Shown here: positions 51,091 through 62,200 of the stretch, piece after piece | How positions within the stretch are numbered: the stretch's first letter is position 1 | Layout: each line of letters begins with the position of its first letter | Origin: Neodontobutis hainanensis | Lineage: Eukaryota > Chordata > Actinopteri > Gobiiformes > Odontobutidae | NCBI GenBank assembly: GCA_024349245.1 | Contig: JALDNG010000006.1 | Location: 7,705,001-7,769,000, forward strand | Direction of reading: 5' to 3' | Length of the DNA stretch: 64,000 bases | The notes under the pieces: model-generated | Database searches by the model: none | The model's input: only the letters and a program-made list of their open reading frames with translations | Told to the model about the DNA's origin: nothing | Translations under genes and position numbers: made by a program

Positions 51091-51898
51091 TCACCTCACT
51101 GTTCAGTACGTGGTGCAGAGCGCACACTCAATTCTCTGTATCTAATGGGAGTTTGATAGCGACACACAACCTTTGTTTTGTAAGAACAAATGACAGTTTC
51201 CTGTAGACTTTGAGCAAAGAACACAACATTGTGAGCCGAGATTATTAGACAAAGTGAAGGAGGAGGTCAAGGATCACGTACTAAAGCAGATCACTCTGTG
51301 GCAATATTTAAAAGCAAAAGATGCAGCGTTTTTGTAAATGTTGTTTGTAGTCTCTGGACAGGTCAAACTTCACAGTATTTATTGTTGCAGGCTGGGGACA
51401 ATAAAGTAAACTATATACAGTATATGTTTAATTATGGAAAGCCATTACTTCCCAAATATTAAGCCAAAAAACAAAATTTCTAGAGTGCTTGAAAGGGGCT
51501 ATATACATTATGTGGCTTCAACATTCTCCTCTATTTTAGCCAGTATCAAAGTAACTCAGAATGGTGCACATCAGATAAACTGAGGGGGTTGGTCTGTAAG
51601 AGGCTGTTCACAGATGACTGCAGCCCAGGTTGAGCTACTAAAGTGAAGACATAGACCTCTTTTATCTGCTTTCAGGGTAAGTGCCCAATGGAGAGAAGTA
51701 TCCTGTCAAAAAAATCTATATATTCAATAAGAAAAACAAGTTTTAATATGCTCGAAAAGGAAGTATGATCACTATACACATCTTGTGATGATTATGATTT
51801 ATAATATGTGTCATTTAATTGACCTTTGATATTGTCTTTAATTGACTAAAGTTTAAATATTAAAAAAACACAGGGGGTATAGTTGGCAGCAGGGGGGC

Positions 51899-51947
51899 TT
51901 TTCTCCACACAACAATGGACTAATCGACCATTGTTGTGTGGAGAAAA
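51899..51947. repeat. Perfect 20-bp inverted repeat pairing two SOX-like sites
   Basis: The arm 51899-51918 is exactly complementary to 51928-51947, with a 9-nt spacer (51919-51927). The inner end of each arm is the SOX consensus: AACAATGG at 51911-51918 and CCATTGTT at 51928-51935. The result is two facing SOX-type sites in a stem-loop-forming palindrome. No transposon ends or target duplication are visible. Confidence 0.88.
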
Positions 51948-54900
51948 AGCAAAAATATGATTTTGAGTATATAAAATACAAATAAGTAAAGTCAAAACAA
52001 AGTAGTGATAAATTGGCAGAGAATTAGGGGTGAAAACTGAAGGAGGCCGACCCCACTGTGTGGAGAGGCCAAGTGGAGCCTGGAGACTCGTTAGAGGACC
52101 CATTCTGAGGGCTCCTAATTGGGCCATCGAGGGCCAGTCTGAGAGAGAGGGCCGTCTGCCTCGAGATCTGCAAAAGGGGGATACAGCCGTGCGGGACTTT
52201 GTGGTGAAGGGGGCTTTCCGAGTCACATGAAAGTTTGCGGGGATGAATGTACCATAATTAGATTAATAAGTAGCTTAATTTATCGCAGCAGAGGATATCA
52301 GCAGCACCACATTAGAGGCAGGCCAGAAGATTAGCCTCGATTGGCGTTTTCAAAACACGATTAGGCCCAGGGCACAAAGACCAGGCTCTTTCACAGGTTC
52401 CTACCACAAGGGCTGGGATTAGAGAAACATGTTGAATAATCAGCAGTGCCCCCACATGCTCCTCTCAAGTCTACACCACAGCCAGGGGTGCAGCACAAAT
52501 CTCCACGCATACCGTGCACTGCCCCCTGCACCTATCAATCTGACTGTTAGCAGCAACTGACTGTCAAGTGTAGCTTCAACCAACTGTTTGCCAGGTGAGT
52601 CAGTCAGGCACATTTGCAGACTAAGGTGCCAGTTGTCTCTGAGAATTAAGTAATCAATATATGGTTAGCTGTGTGTAGTGCACTCAAAGACAGCCAGTCA
52701 ATGAGCTTAAAGTACTGTATAGCACCTAAGTCATTTGGATATCCCATGAGCTCTATAGACACACAGCTTCATGGCTAATTGATTGTCCCTCCAATCTTCC
52801 CCAGAATGCCAATAAAGACCTGAGCATCTGGTCCCGGCCACTAGCCACATGCATCATGAATGCAGCGTTCTTGCTAAGCTTTAGATCCCTTTATCCTCTA
52901 CATCCTTCACATCCGGCCTCTAAAAAAAGTGGATTAAAAATAATGGGCCCTGAGCCAAGATTTTTACAGAATAACCCATCCATAATAGAGAGGTTACAGA
53001 CCTAAATATGGTCCAAAATATTAAGCACACTTTCTAATAGAAAGTTCTTTTCTCCATTAAACAGTGTACTGAAAAGTCCTACCAATCTGAACTCCTCCAG
53101 AGTCTTGGGACTAGTCTCCTTGAATGGTAGATTTTTTATAATTGTTGAGTACAGTCTGCTTGTGTGACTTTAAATTATTTCCCAACCACACAATTAAATA
53201 ATTTGAATGTGAGTGTTAATTCCCATACTTTCAGATGATTAATAATACTACTGACATTCTGTGGCACAGTTATTTATGTCTTACATGGCTCCACCTTGTC
53301 AGGGACAAGTTGTATTTACCCTTGAAGACAAGTAACTTTTACATTTGCCACTGCAGATAAATTATCCTGTGTGAATATGCAGCGCCATGCATTGGTGATC
53401 GTGTGCAGTGTCAACATGTCCTAGAGCTCGGTCTGATGGCCCAGCCCTCTACAGCAGGGCATGGCTCACCGCTGCTCACTGTTCTGTATGGACTGGCATT
53501 GTGTCACAGCTGACATGGGGCACAATTTACAACCTTTTCTAAACCTAAAATACAAAAAGGTCTATGCATCTGTCAACTCGGTGCAACATTGTGTCCCAAA
53601 CAACATGCCTCCAAGAGATTTGACTGATTTTACTAAAGTTGTAAATCACTGTAAGTAATTTTAGTGTAAAGTTATTAATAGTGTAAAGTTAATACCTTAC
53701 TCGTACCTTACTTGTTTTAAGGGCTCTTACAGCAGTCTTATATCCTCATCAGTCCATATCTTTCATACACCAGAGCTTTTTATTCTTCTCTGTTTCACAG
53801 GTTAGTGCTTTAAGCACAAGTCAAATTTATGATGGTTTTCTAAACCTTTGAAATCTCAGGGTGGAGCTGTGCTTCACTGCTGCTCAGAGTATGAGGAAGA
53901 GAAGGTAAAAAATTTAAATATAAAGTATTTGCTTTGAAAAGTTAATAAGATTCTTATTAAACATTGTCCCTATTTTTTAAAAGCTACAAATCTTTTAAGA
54001 CAGAGTGCAGGAAACCTTCCTGTATGGACCAAGTGGGGTCAGCAGGTCAGCACTGATCATAGTGTTTCTAACGGAGTCAGACTTTTGACACCTTGACTTG
54101 TGGTCATTTTTCCCTGTCCTAGCCTAAAGAAGAGCACCACAGCCCATCTCTATCTGCACTCAGTGTGTTAGGCAGCAGCTGTTTCCCTCTTTTCTGCTAA
54201 AACTATGTCTGTTATTGAACAAACAAGGGAAAACAAATAAACGTCAGCCATGTGCAGCGTGTGGCAGTTTGCGCACCCCGCTCTGCTCTGCTAGCTACCC
54301 GGCAGTTAGCCTTCTCCATGCACCAAATTACAAACCCTCGCCATCAGGCAGGCAGCTGGCAGCCTTCCCTCGGGAATGCCAATTAAGTTTGTAAAACATT
54401 TAGACAACAAAACTGTACAAGGGAAACACATCGCATAGAGGCAGTCATCCTCACAGCTCCCAGCAGGCCTCACCATGACCTCCCCAGTACACCCCATCTG
54501 CACAAGCCCACCTCAGAGCATACATAGGCCCCAGAGAATGGCAAATATGCTCAGAGAAATACATGAATATCAAATCAAAGCCATTGATTTTGTCATGCTA
54601 ATGTGTTGTTATAACAAATTAAGAGATTATGTATTATTAATAAGCTGGTGCCTACTACATCTGATAAAGACTGACAGCGGAGCCTGCTAGATAAACACTT
54701 TTAACTGACAGCTGATATACATAGCTCTGAGCACTTATTTTGACACCAAACGAATTAAAATAAGAAGGTGCTGTGAATGACATTACCACACACGGTGTTG
54801 TAACAAACTTAGCCAACAGAGAAGCTTGACACTCAAATGTCCAAACTGCTAACCTGGGATTGCGGCCTTGGGACAAAAGCTAGGCTGGGATTAAAATAAT

Positions 54901-55220
54901 AGCTAAGTAGCTTTCTGAAAATTGAACCTTTCTAGAGGAAAGCCCAAGGCAAGAGGGTGACCCACGCTCTTCTTAGACTTGTTTGCACATGTAGGCAGCC
55001 CACTCCACAGTTGTTTCAGTGTCATCCATCAGCATGTGACAGAATGACAGCGGGAGTAACTAATTAAGTATGAAACAAAGATGCTATGAGCCCTAAGTAA
55101 ATCAAAGTGCATACACCGCCCTCAGCCCTATCCTTGCCCAGGGCATCTCCATCCTTAACTTCCATCCAAAACTTAATTAGGCGAGCAATGATTAACATAT
55201 ACATAATACCAAGTACCAAG
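51948..55220. other. Gene desert, fifth part: no exon recognised
   Basis: Apart from the candidate enhancer at 52235-52430 I see no gene, RNA or transposon. A GGGATTA word is at 54887-54893. Short frames (for example 53461-53658) have no family motif. Confidence 0.4.
52235..52430. promoter_or_regulatory. Candidate enhancer: dense cluster of ATTA and GATTA cores
   Basis: ATAATTAGATTAATAAG (52254-52270), CTTAATTTATC (52274-52284), GATTAG (52329-52334 and 52359-52364) and GGGATTA (52415-52421) fall within 170 bp. The GATTA/GGATTA words are of the bicoid/OTX class. This is the densest such cluster that I noticed, and it starts about 300 bp from the SOX-site palindrome. Confidence 0.3.
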
Positions 55221-55848
55221 TACATTAACAAGAAAAAGTTTGTGAACCTTTTGGAATTTTATGGTTTTCTGAATAAATTGGTCTTAAAATGTGGTCTGAT
55301 CTTCATCTAAATCAAGGGTATTGACAAACATAAAGTTAGCTCAGTGATATTCTTTGGACGTCTCAAGTGTATGGCCCTTTTGAAGTCAATCCATAGCATC
55401 TCTGTTGGGTTGAGGGCTGTGCTCTGACTTAGCCACTCCAAAAGGCAGATTTTGTTTTTCTGAAGCAATTCTGTTGTGGACTTGCTCTAGTGTTTTGGGT
55501 TGTTGTCCTGTTGCATCATCCACCTTCTACACAGTATCAGCTGATGTACAGACATCCTCATTATCCTGAAGAATTGTCTGATATACTTGGGAATTCATCT
55601 TCCTTAATGATTGAACCTGGCCAGGCCCTGATTGTCCTGCAAACAGGCCCAAATCATGTTGTTTCTCCACTATACTTTACAGTTGGTATTGTGGTTGTTC
55701 TCAGTAAAAACATGAAAGATCTGAATTTTTTTGTGTAATTATTTTTAGTTTTATGTTTTTTTTAACTTAGATGAAGGTCAGACCACATTTTAAGACAAAT
55801 TTATTCAGAAAACCAAGAAATTCCAAATAGTTTTTTCTTGCCACTTTA
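55221..55848 (-). mobile_element. Dead, shortened Tc1/mariner-type DNA transposon
   Basis: Terminal inverted repeats of about 95-105 bp (about 55229-55333 and 55749-55843; GGTTTTCTGAATAAATT is shared by both) are bounded by TA dinucleotides at 55221-55222 and 55847-55848, as expected for TA target sites. On the minus strand, 55521-55336 carries a decayed transposase C-terminus. The QQDNNPKH block keeps its Asp but is followed at once by a stop. In the block corresponding to SPDLNP, the third catalytic Asp is replaced by Ala. The rest of the transposase is missing or scrambled. Confidence 0.88.
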
Positions 55849-56145
55849 TGCACTGTTTCTTTCCTTTATATCGGACAGACAACATTAGTAACTTATACTG
55901 ATTATGCAATTGACTTGAGTGCTGCGGTAATTAGGATCAATACTCATTTCAAATGTTTTATATCACAAGAAAAATCATCCATGAATATGATGATACATTT
56001 GTAGGGCTCATTGCAAGGGCCTGGTCTTTTGTCCTTCCTCTTATCTGAGTGCTATCACAAAATCTCTACTCTACAGACACTGACAGCTTTATAATTCTCG
56101 ATACAAACTAAAAGTAGAATGTAATATCGCTACAATGTTCATTAC

Positions 56146-57334
56146 AGTCAGACATTTTATCTCTTTTAATAAATCCTTTTCCTTCCCGGCGCCAGAGAAA
56201 TTCAGTGTGCCACAAGGCTCAGTGCTTGGTCTCATATTATTTTCTCTGTATGTTGCACTTTTGGTACAAATCATCAGAAGTTATAGAGTAAACTTCCACT
56301 GCTATGCCGATGATACGCAGCTGTATCTGCCAATAACAGCAGATAACAGTACAGACATCATGTGTCACTTTAGTACAATCATGGATGTCTCAAAGTTTTT
56401 TCCATCTAAACTCAAATAAAACAGAGCTCCTGTTAATTGGTCCTGCCAGTCATTGGCATAAGTTTGGCAGTCTTACTGACTCAATAGACAACTGTGTGTT
56501 TAAGACCCCACATTATCTCATATTAGCACATTAGTGACTATGCTTTTTTCACTTGAGGAATATCTCAGAAATTTGCCCTTGCCTCTTTTTAGCTAATGCT
56601 GAAATTCTTATTCATGCCCTTTTTCACATCCAGGCTGAATTATTGCATTGCATTATTCTCTGAACTGCCAAGGAAAAGTACTCACAGACTACAAATGGTC
56701 CAAAATACTTTTAACTAAGACCAGGAAGTTTGATCACATGATCCTGTCCTGGCTTTATTACACTGCCTTCCTTTTTATGTTAGGGCGGATTTTAAAGTTC
56801 TCCTGTTAACATATAAAATATTTTGTGGACAAGTGCCCTCTTATCTATTTGATCTCCTTACCCGGTATACTCCAGGTTGTACCCTTCGCTCTCAGGATGC
56901 TTGTCTCCTTCAACTTCCTCGTATTAATAAGAAGTCTGCTGGCTACAGAGCCTTTTCTAATAGAGCTCCCTTTTAATGGAACGAGCTCCTGGTGGAAGTG
57001 CAGCAAGCTGACTCTGTTGATGTTTTCAAAAGCAAACTCAAAACATACTTATTTCACCAAACGTATGGAGATTAATCAATCAGGTATTTTCAGGCTTAGT
57101 TCTTTTAATTGATTGTAGCCGTAGATACACGCTCACACTGGTTAAACTTTTTGGATCCCTCCTTCAGTTTCTTTTTTTTCCTGGCTAGGTTTTTTGGGTT
57201 ATTTCTGAGTTATTTCTTTACCCTGATGGAGGGTCTAAGAACAGGGAATGTTGTCTTGGATCAGTCTTTTAAGCCCGTTGAGGCGGCTGTTGTGATATTA
57301 GGTTATACAAAAATACAGTAAATGTCTTGTCTAC
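56146..57334 (+). mobile_element. Broken L2-clade LINE fragment, same family as the one at 44.1-46.2 kb
   Basis: The fragment begins inside the reverse-transcriptase core (FISFNKSFSFPAPEKFSVP, then a motif B-like VPQGSVLGLILFSLY and YADDT at 56303-56317). It continues through degraded C-terminal sequence (HFFHLRNI-like region near 56555; KANSKHTYFTKRMEI at about 57025) and ends in a 3' UTR with GGTTATACAAAAATA and a TGTCTTGTCT tail. Several stops and frameshifts are present. It is in the opposite orientation to the first copy. Confidence 0.85.
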
Positions 57335-60300
57335 ATGATGCTTTAGTTCAATTACTAAATTAACACAAGTCATTTTAGACAAAAGAGTTAGCAAGTGTGC
57401 ATTATGATGAGTATTTATAGAATCATCTTCATCTATTAAGACAAATGTCTAATCACACTTAACCTTGCACCAGTGCCATGACCTCAGCTTTTTTTCCTTC
57501 CCCTCCAACAATTTAAACTAAATTTGAGCATAATAGGGTGACTGTTAGCATCACACAGACAGCACCTTCTAGCAGAATCACCAACTAATGGGATCTAATC
57601 TATACAATAAGGGACATTAATATATATGCAAATCAGCCAAGTCCCTATCTCCCACTGGAGATGGACTGAGTTGGCACACGCTTCATATCATTTCTGTCAC
57701 ATGTGTCACTTAGTTGTTAATTACTGTTAACATTCCAAAAATGCAAATATGTCGTTGTATAAATATTATAGCACATGTATCGTTAAGTAATAAGTTGAGG
57801 GGAAAACAGGGCCCCTTCCCCCGTGGGGGTCCAGCAGCAGGGGGAATGTAAGGCACTGGGGGTAGAGGGTTGCAGGCCGGCTGTTCAAAGCCACTCTGTG
57901 CATTGTTGGCTAGTAAGGGATTAGTTCTCTTCAGGCAGCAGAATTTGCTTTCTAATTAAAAGGGATAAGATGTAGAAAAATAGCAAGGGGCATTACTACT
58001 GTAGAAAAGTGGGGGTGGAAAAGAGGAACCACTGAAAAGACTGGAGCTGGGAGTTTGTAGTGTCACCGCCGTTTGATCATAAGACTGAGCAAGAGTTACC
58101 TACAGTCACTTTGAGCTCCACAGTTACACCCACAACAATATGCTTTCAAAATATTTCATAAATAATGTAAACTGTCAAATGATTAGATTAAGATTATTAG
58201 AGCAACAAGGGTTTATACCAAAGCAACTAAACATACCAACTTTAATACTGCCACAGTTTTGTCATTTTATTTCATTGTCATGTACCAGAAAAGTCCCAGT
58301 GACTCAGGGGCTCAACTGAAGTGTTAAATAGAGAATATTTGACCACCTACAGAGTGCAGACCCAGGAGCATTCTGGAGTTTAGAAGTGCTTTTATTTAAC
58401 CCCTTCATGAGTGGTCAACATGCTGCTGTTTTGTTACCTTGTCCTCCTGCAGGGGTCCACTCACGGACAAACCAAAGTGCTAAGCAGACTCAGAGGCCTG
58501 ATTCTTTTCTGCTAAGCCCCAGGAGGCTTATGACATGCCAACAACATGCCATTGGACAACCTGACCTCCTCTTAAGGCCAGCTTTCTCAAACCTGCCCAT
58601 GTACACACAGTTTTTCTGTTTCAAACACCTCCATTTTGAACAGAGCAGAAGCTCATTTCTTGGAAGCACCTGGTTGTTCAAGACATATTTTTTCCAAGCT
58701 CCATGAAGCTCTCACCTTTTCCTCCCAGGCAATCCGATCCTATTTGGAGTGTGTGACGAGCACCATTCTCCATCAGCTCACTGATCAAGAGCCCCCCTGT
58801 AAAGCGGCCCAGGGATGAGCAGGTACAGATTTGGGAGAAGAGGGAGTGGGGCATGTAGTGAAAGAATCTGCAGTGAGCCAGGGAGAAGATTAAACAGCAG
58901 CTAACTGTCTCCCCCCACCTCACAGCCTCCCATGGCCTCCCCCAGTTTCTTCTACTTGACTGGTGTCCTGAGGGGGAAACCAGGGGAAAAGAGAGGCAGA
59001 GGGCAGGGGGAGGCCGGTGGCACAGTGGTGGCTTAGCCATCTTGTCATCATAGCAGGACAAGCACATTGAACCGTGTCCTCTGTACCCTCCCATCTTATT
59101 CCACAGACTGCATTGCCCTCTGCTGAAATCCATCAAAGACCTCTCTCGGCCCCTGCCCCTTGTCTGAGGAGTCTCTCCACTGGTGTCTTTTCTTTTTTCA
59201 AAGGGCAGAGATAAGTCCTGGGTCTGTGATCTTTCCAGGCGTCCTAATTAATTTGCGTCAAGACATCAATGTAGTACAAGACTATTTGATGAGAGTGTAG
59301 GGCAAACATGCATTGATCTCTAGTTCCTTGTCTCTCTCAGCCTCACCTGGGCCAGCCTCAGGCCAGACTCCACCACATCAGTGGCACTTGGCTCTAACTG
59401 TATGCTTCAGAAACACTAATAACTCGTGGGAGTAAGGGGACACAGAAAAACGCAGCACAGAGTTTTGTCAAAGACTCTTTGACCAAATTTGACCAACTAC
59501 AATCGCCAAAACAAAGCAACCACAACTAGAAGTTGTATTTTATTCACAACATATAAAATTAGGACCCACACACTTGAGGCAATTTTTCTGATCAAGAACA
59601 GATCCATTTCAAAACAATAAACGCACGAAGGACATCTACAAAAACATTCCTTTAGTTTGATGAATGAATGTCAAAGTGAACTTAATGCAATTTGACATGC
59701 AATTGAAGTTGTGATCCAAAAAGAGGACTGCAGTTAATGCCTAATTAGTGTCCCTAAATAATAAAGCAACTTAGACTAATAATTACAGAATGCACCCATT
59801 CTACCACTTGCAATGACAATTAACCTTTATGAACTGGTGAGTCGCAATTTGAGTAAATCCTGTTATCAGCAAATGTACCACATGGCACACACACACACAA
59901 GCACGTTTTAAACACCACTCCAGGAAGTCTGTGCCATGTTTACTGTTGGAAAGCAAAACAACAAAACAAACAGCAGATAGCCACTTTCAATAAACACCGC
60001 CCAACCACTTCAACATCTTCCAGTGGCTTAGAGTGGGAAGGGAATCAACTCTTCAAGTGATTGAAATACTGGTGTTTACCCAGGCTTAATACTGCAACAA
60101 CAAGTCTCTTATAATCACAACACTTCTGAATGCATTAGGCCAAAGACACCTGAGGCCTGGTTTTATAAATGCCTCACAATATACAAAAATAAATCAATAC
60201 AAATAAAGTGATTGTTCTAGCAGTCCATTTGGCAATGTCATTCAATCACTGGAGCCTAAAACATGATTATCCAAAAATAAAATCAAGGTGAACAGATTCA

Positions 60301-60360
60301 GGGTCAAGCATTCTTCCAAAATGTCTCTTCTTTGTACTAATTTGGCACCACTTGGCTTGG
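57335..60360. other. Gene desert, sixth part: no exon recognised
   Basis: No supported exon or transposon. A GGGATTA word is at 57917-57923, followed by CTAATTAAAAGGGATAAG (about 57952-57969). The 58440-58830 part is of even base composition and unexplained. Confidence 0.4.
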
Positions 60361-62200
60361 TGCCCACTCACATTGTGTGGACGTCCCTGCCACTGTTGCC
60401 ATGGGGATGTGTGGACCTGCACAGGGCCAAAGGCAGAATGGTGAGGTGGGGGTTATGATCATCAACAGGCTCTGCTGGACCCCGTTCAGGGGCTTGTGTA
60501 CATGAGAACACAGCACCCCTCACCTCTGCAGGACACTTCTCTCTGGTGGATGCTGCCACTCCTCACACCCCCTGGAGGCTTTAAGATGCCACAGAGAGTA
60601 TAATGGTGTAGGGCTCTGGCCTGTACACTGGGGTTGGCTGCCTGACTCCCATAAGCCTGAGCCAGACGAGGTGGGAAGGGGCTAGCTGGACTGTGGCCCA
60701 GTGCGGTGACTGCCTGTCTGCCCAGGCGCTGGGCCACGTTGCCACTCCTCACTGGGCTCGTGCCCTTGCACTTGGATATCAAAGAGATGTGACAGGGGGA
60801 CTCCAGAATCCTTGCCCCACCAGCAGCTTCTCCAAAGCCCCCTCAAACAGCTTTCACCCCCACTCTCTCCCCCAGCCCCCAAACGCCCCTCCAACAGCTT
60901 TTCTGTTGCAGTGCAGAACCCAGGCTCCCCTCACACTGTGCCTTTCCCACCAATGCTGCCTCACATTTGGGAAAAGAAGGAGGAGGCTGTGCTGCTACAC
61001 TGCACCCATCTGCCCCGTGTCTTTCCATGCTGTGGACCATGATGTTGCAGCATGGCTCTCTGGGCGCTATAAAGACTTTGGCAAGTACACTGGACCTCAA
61101 GCACCCATCCTTTGTATACCCCATGTCCGCCACATGCACACACTGGTCCATACCGTCTGATTTAAATGGACACTAAAGGTAGTGCATGCTATAATAAGAA
61201 GAATATCAGATGGATGATGATTTAGACTCAATATTTAAAGACCATCCAAAATGTGCGGATTTTATTTGAAGCTACCTCTTCTATGCTCTCTGGACCACAA
61301 GTGATCTGACAAAGCTCTGAGTCAGAGGCGGTGCCATGGAGTCTGTGGCAACCAGCTCCTTTAGCAACTGGCCCATCATCAGTAAGCATTCTACTCACTC
61401 CAAATGACACTGACAGGCTGCGTTTCAATTGGCTACAATCTCCTCTCGATCTAGGTTTCTCTCTTCATCGCTCGCAGCATGGCATTTGTCTGGCAGATTC
61501 TCCAGGCAAATTCCTCCCCTCCTGGTCTTTGCATTCCCGTAGCCTGCCTCCCTGGGCAAAGCAGAGTGGCTGGGGTGGGATAGTGCCCCCGCCCAGGCTG
61601 ATCCTAAGCTAGCCTACATCTCCAGCCCACAACACATTCCTCCAGCTACTGACCAGTCACTATAGCAACCAGGAGAGGTAAAGAGAGTAACTACTGACAA
61701 AGTATTAAAAGTGGAGCCTTACTATATACGTGAGCTCTACAATAATCCTTTCAGTTCAGTTGATTATTGGTTGACTGCTGCTCAAGAAGCTCCAGTTCCT
61801 CTGCATGTGAGCAGAGTGGACTCTCAAGCACATCTCAGTCTTTGACAGGGATGAGAGACTATGCATTTCACAAGCTCAGTCTTTCTCTGTCAGTGTAAAG
61901 CTGCTGGCGGACAGCTCAAGTAGCAGGGCAGGAACAGGACAGTCCCCTCCTCCGCTCCCTCCCATTTCTCTCCCAAGCCGCGCCAAGCACTGTGTTTACT
62001 CTCCTAATTACAGGGGAGGGGCCGGCTGACAGGCGAGCCATCACAGATCCCCCACAGGCCGGAGGCTGGGAACGCTACAAACACCCGCTGCTGTCTCCCA
62101 AATATGACTACGATGTCCAACTGTCACTGGGGAGCCTTCACTGGCAAAACCCAAGGGCCCAGAGAGAGATATTAAAGACATGAGAGGAATTGGCAGAGTT
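60361..62200. other. GC-richer island in the desert, no supported gene
   Basis: Base composition is visibly richer in G+C than in the flanks. Overlapping open frames occur on both strands (for example 60693-61160 on +, 60843-61151 on -), as expected from GC-rich sequence. None shows a family motif, a start context or splice partners that I can defend. It could be a cluster of conserved non-coding elements or an exon of a long non-coding RNA. Confidence 0.35.

Larger units (their letters stand above)
46223..51898. other. Gene desert, fourth part: no exon recognised
   Basis: No supported exon or transposon. Homeodomain-like words are frequent at 47.5-48.5 kb and 50.8-51.1 kb. The 49080-49200 stretch (GGATAAAAGTGCAGCAG, GGCCCTTTAATTTGGGG) is unexplained and looks non-random. 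Two candidate enhancers are listed separately. Confidence 0.4.

Noticed and set aside
57810..57830. CCCCCGTGGGGG palindrome as a functional site
   Set aside because: It is short, within a G/C-run region and fits no specific known motif.
60693..61160. 155-codon frame on + as a novel gene
   Set aside because: It lies in GC-rich sequence where frames on both strands overlap. It has no recognisable domain, no splice partner and no promoter evidence.
61992..62183. 63-codon frame ending in a compact, protein-like sequence after a TTACAG acceptor-like site
   Set aside because: It is tempting as a last exon, but no upstream exon with a matching donor could be supported and I recognise no family.
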